From Advenella sp. FME57 (GTDB lineage: Bacteria; Pseudomonadota; Gammaproteobacteria; Burkholderiales; Burkholderiaceae_B), in assembly GCF_014897675.1 (NCBI RefSeq), contig NZ_JABUXU010000006.1, positions 124,001-188,000 of the forward strand: a DNA stretch of 64,000 bases, read 5' to 3'. Numbering within the stretch: the stretch's first letter is position 1; each line of letters opens with the position of its first letter. The position numbers and the translations under genes were made by a program. The notes under the pieces were generated by a model, which was not told the origin of the DNA, made no database searches, and saw only the letters and a list, made by a program, of their open reading frames with translations. Below, one piece after another: positions 61,300 to 64,000 of this stretch.

Positions 61300-62271
61300 T
61301 CACTCCGAGGCGCTGCCGAGCAGGGCGCAGAAATTGGCCAGGTCCACATTGCCGCCGCTGATAATAATGCCCACACGCTTGCCACGCACCAATTCTTTTA
61401 CAGTGCAGGCGCCAGCCAGCGACAGACAGCCCGTGGGTTCGACCAGCATTTTCATGCGCTCGGCATAAAAGCGCATCGTACGAATCAGCTCCTGATCAGT
61501 AACGGTCAGGATATCGGCGACTTCGCGTTCAATGATGGGAAACGTGTAGTCACCCAGAAACTGCGTCTGCGCGCCATCGGCAATGGTTTTTGGCATATCA
61601 ATGCGCACGATATGGCCGGCGCGCAGGGACAGTTGTCCATCATTACCCGCTTGCGGTTCCACGCCATAGATTTGGCATTCCGGAGCAAGGGCCCGCGCCG
61701 CCAGGGCCGAGCCCGACAACAATCCGCCGCCACCCAGGCAGACAAAAAGCAGATCCAGCGGTCCGGTCTCCTGTATCAGTTCCATGGCGGCCGTGCCCTG
61801 ACCGGCGATGACATCGGGGTGATCATAGGGCGGGATGAGTGTGTAGCCGTGTTGCTGTGCCAAACTTGTGGCAATGGCCGCCCGGTCTTCGGTGTAGCGG
61901 TCATATTGCACCACCTGCGCGCCATAACCGCGTGTGGCTGCCAGCTTGGCGGCGGGCGCATCCAGCGGCATCACGATGGTGGCTTTGACATTGAGCACAG
62001 CAGCGGCCAGCGCCACACCCTGGGCGTGGTTGCCCGAAGAAAACGCAATTACCCCCGCGCGCTGTTGCGCTTCGCTCAATGCCGCGATCGCATTGAATGC
62101 GCCACGGAACTTGAAGGCGCCAATGCGCTGCAGGTTTTCACATTTGAAATACAAGCTGGCGTCCAGCTGCGCGTCAATGGTCCTGGAACGCAGAACGGGC
62201 GTGCGGTGCGCGTAACCTTTGATACGTTCCGCTGCGGCAACGACATCAGTATAAGTGGGCAACGTCTGCAT
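61300..62271 (-). CDS. PLP-dependent threonine/serine dehydratase or hydroxyaspartate ammonia-lyase
   Basis: This 323-residue fold-type II PLP enzyme carries the PLP lysine in RIGAFKFRGAFNAI near residue 54, the SSGNHAQG phosphate/substrate loop near 80 and the PLP phosphate loop CLGGGGLLSG near 185. The pattern HRTPVLRSRTIDAQLDASLYFKCENLQRIGAFKFRGA matches serine racemase/threo-3-hydroxyaspartate dehydratase-type sequences closely. Threonine dehydratase is the alternative. It lies divergent from a DadA-type oxidoreductase gene with 133 bases between the two starts, and 12 bases after the MFS gene start in the opposite sense. The adjacency suggests amino-acid catabolism. Confidence 0.87.
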   Translation of the reverse strand: MQTLPTYTDVVAAAERIKGYAHRTPVLRSRTIDAQLDASLYFKCENLQRIGAFKFRGAFNAIAALSEAQQRAGVIAFSSGNHAQGVALAAAVLNVKATIVMPLDAPAAKLAATRGYGAQVVQYDRYTEDRAAIATSLAQQHGYTLIPPYDHPDVIAGQGTAAMELIQETGPLDLLFVCLGGGGLLSGSALAARALAPECQIYGVEPQAGNDGQLSLRAGHIVRIDMPKTIADGAQTQFLGDYTFPIIEREVADILTVTDQELIRTMRFYAERMKMLVEPTGCLSLAGACTVKELVRGKRVGIIISGGNVDLANFCALLGSASE

Positions 62272-62404
62272 AATGCTCCTGTTTCAGAAATGGTCCTGCC
62301 GCGCAAAACGTCATGACCTTGCCGGTTTATCTCAATCAGCATATTCTACCCGCGTTTGAGTCGTTACAATGGACGCCATCATCAGGCCAGATCGAGAAGC
62401 ATCC

Positions 62405-63652
62405 ATGTCCATGCAAAACAACTCAGTTGCCATTATCGGCGCCGGCATTGTCGGCTTGTGTACCGCGCACGCCCTCAGAAAGGCGGGATGGCAGGTAACT
62501 GTATTTGACGCGCAGGACCCGGGATCACAATGCTCTTTCGGCAATGCCGGTGCCTTGTCCGAAGGATCTGTCGCGCCATTGGCCATGCCCGGTGTCATCA
62601 GGCAGGCAGCCTCCATGCTGCTGGACAGCACCAGTGCGCTGCATGTCCCGCTGGCTTACCTGTTGCCGGCGATGCCCTGGTTTGTTCGATTTATCGGGGC
62701 GTCACGGCCGGAACGCGTCCGGCAAATCGCAACCGCCCTTCATGATTTGCTAACGGAATCGGTGCGTCATCACACGGAACTGGCCCATGACATCGGCTGC
62801 GCCCATTTGATAAAAACCACAGGCCAATTACACCTGTACCCGGACGCCAACAGCCGCGACAAGGACAAGGCGTCCTGGCAGCTCAAGGCCGACTTCGGAC
62901 TGGCGATGCAGTCGGTGGACCGCGCTGCCATTGCCGAACTGGAACCGGCAGTCAGCGACACCTATCGCTGCGGCTGGTTTCTACCGGACGAAGGGTGGGT
63001 CAGCGACCCGTTCCAGTATTCGCAGGCCCTGGCCAGGGCGAACACAGACCTGGGCGTCGCATTTGTCAACGCAGGCATCAATAACCTGCGTCGCAGCAAT
63101 GATAAGTGGCATTTGTACAGTGGTGAACAATCATGGCAGGCCGATCATGTTGTCGTGTGTGCAGGAATGGGCTCGCGCGATCTGCTGGCGACACTGAACC
63201 GGTCGGTACCACTGGAAAGCCAGCGCGGCTACCACCTGCAGGCGCCGCATCCGGGTGTCACGTTATCGCGCATTGTGGTGCTGGCCGATCGCAAGATCTT
63301 CATGAATCCGATGCAGGGCCAATTGCGCATCGCCGGTACAGTTGAATTCGGCGGCACCGGCAAGCCGATGAACGAACAGCGCGCGCTACTGCTCAAGGAC
63401 CACGCGCAGGCAGGTCTGGACAACCTGGATACCAGCGGCTTTACCTCCTGGCTGGGCCATCGGCCCTGCCTGCCCGATTCTTTGCCGGTCATCGGCCCTG
63501 TCGCAGATTTGCCGGGTCTGTGGACTGGGTTCGGGCATGGCCATCTTGGGCTGACCGGCTCCATAAATACCGGCAGGCTGCTGGCGCGCGCCATGGCTGG
63601 CCAGGCGAGCGCCCATGAACTGACGCCGTTTGCGCTAAGCCGCTTTCGCTAA
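62405..63652 (+). CDS. FAD-dependent D-amino acid dehydrogenase-like oxidoreductase
   Basis: This 415-residue protein of the DAO/DadA family has a dinucleotide-binding motif at the N-terminus (VAIIGAGIVGLCTAHALRKAGWQVTVFD, near 8-35). The QCSFGNAGALSEGSVAPLAMPGVI block near 42-65 is typical of DadA proteins. The C-terminal cofactor motif reads WTGFGHGHLGLTGSINTGRLLA. It probably oxidises D-amino acids or related N-containing acids and passes electrons to the respiratory chain. The start at 62405 follows GAGAAGCATCC; 62369 and 62411 are alternatives. It is divergent from the hydroxyaspartate/threonine dehydratase-type gene. Confidence 0.88.
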   Translation: MSMQNNSVAIIGAGIVGLCTAHALRKAGWQVTVFDAQDPGSQCSFGNAGALSEGSVAPLAMPGVIRQAASMLLDSTSALHVPLAYLLPAMPWFVRFIGASRPERVRQIATALHDLLTESVRHHTELAHDIGCAHLIKTTGQLHLYPDANSRDKDKASWQLKADFGLAMQSVDRAAIAELEPAVSDTYRCGWFLPDEGWVSDPFQYSQALARANTDLGVAFVNAGINNLRRSNDKWHLYSGEQSWQADHVVVCAGMGSRDLLATLNRSVPLESQRGYHLQAPHPGVTLSRIVVLADRKIFMNPMQGQLRIAGTVEFGGTGKPMNEQRALLLKDHAQAGLDNLDTSGFTSWLGHRPCLPDSLPVIGPVADLPGLWTGFGHGHLGLTGSINTGRLLARAMAGQASAHELTPFALSRFR

Positions 63653-63924
63653 GCCGTTTTCAGCAAGCAATTGTCGTCGTTTGCCGAGCAATCGTGTTTA
63701 TCACCCGTACCAGTGCATGCACAGCCGCTTTTACCCGCAACCGCGTGCACCTATGGGCGTGTGGGCCGATGGGTGTGTAGGCTTATAGGACTCTGACCCT
63801 ACGGGATATGGACGTATCGGCATACCGGCGTATAACGATCTGCCCCCCTCCGCAGCCGAAAATCTGCCACAGTTGCGTTGATGCGACGTCATGCCACGGC
63901 ACATCGCGTGGCAGGCATATCAGA
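63653..63924. other. Intergenic region, no gene seen
   Basis: The 272 bases after the DadA-like gene carry short repeated phrases, such as GCTAAGCCG appearing twice around 63633-63660, and no open frame with a product. No clear terminator hairpin was found. Confidence 0.4.
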
Positions 63925-64000
63925 TTACAGAGGCGTGCGGCGGGCCAACAGATCGAAGTAGGACCCTTCGATGAGTTGCGAACTGCGGATTCCCAATTGT
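63925..64000 (-). CDS. 3' end of an unidentified minus-strand gene
   Basis: A minus-strand frame enters from the right edge and ends at a TAA whose complement is at 63925-63927. The last residues read QLGIRSSQLIEGSYFDLLARRTPL. This looks like a genuine C-terminus by codon use, but 24 residues are too few to assign a family. Confidence 0.4.
   Translation of the reverse strand, partial: QLGIRSSQLIEGSYFDLLARRTPL

Noticed and set aside
60763-62316. Open frame of 517 codons on the plus strand across the MFS and dehydratase genes
   Set aside because: It is antisense to two well-supported genes and spans the boundary between them. Its translation is rich in Gln, Arg and His with no family match.

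Overview
The window looks like chromosomal DNA of a betaproteobacterium of the order Burkholderiales, most likely the Alcaligenaceae (relatives of Advenella, Alcaligenes and Bordetella). This is inferred from gene content: Bug-type tripartite tricarboxylate binding proteins, a Bordetella-type FtrABCD ferrous iron system, a GcvA-like LysR regulator, PheC, and a balanced, moderately GC-rich codon use. I saw no rRNA, tRNA, CRISPR array or insertion sequence.

Layout. 1-8458: part of a type VI secretion (T6SS) locus. It holds tssK (cut by the window edge) and tssJ on the minus strand, a divergent tssQ-like lipoprotein plus FHA-domain gene, convergent tssH (ClpV), a methyltransferase, and a tssG that stands apart from tssF. 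8844-14838: putP, a LysR regulator, an EamA exporter and a GntP-family permease. 15011-22765: acetone carboxylase acxABC on the minus strand, with a divergent sigma-54 activator (acxR-like). Between them lie a strong -24/-12 promoter match and an unusual array of 15-bp direct repeats. 22924-30138: aldo/keto reductase, asparaginase, a tartrate/D-malate dehydrogenase beside an SsuABC-type ABC transporter, and a DNA glycosylase. 30267-31049: a PheC-like periplasmic cyclohexadienyl dehydratase.

31229-41016 is an accessory block carrying a LysR regulator, two Bug binding proteins, a hotdog thioesterase, a single-chain biotin carboxylase/BCCP/carboxyltransferase fusion of 1105 residues, and an 825-residue fusion of two class III CoA-transferase domains. 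A duplicated pheC/araC junction flanks it. On the left, pheC is intact and araC is a remnant; on the right, only the last codons of pheC remain and araC is intact. This is the geometry expected from single-crossover integration of a circle carrying that junction. The genes read as a self-contained route that imports an organic acid, activates it to a CoA thioester and carboxylates it. I know of no described pathway with this gene set; it is the best candidate here for an undescribed system.

41268-46459: AraC regulator, 2-keto-4-pentenoate hydratase-like enzyme, MscS-family channel, then ftrDCB and ftrA (to 48352) with a possible Fur box. 48670-59314: a complete C-P lyase operon, phnCDEFGHIJKLMNP, with a Pho-box-like array upstream of phnC. 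59917-63652: an MFS transporter with a low-complexity central loop, a serine/threonine dehydratase-type enzyme, and a divergent DadA-like oxidoreductase. The last 76 bases hold the 3' end of an unidentified minus-strand gene.
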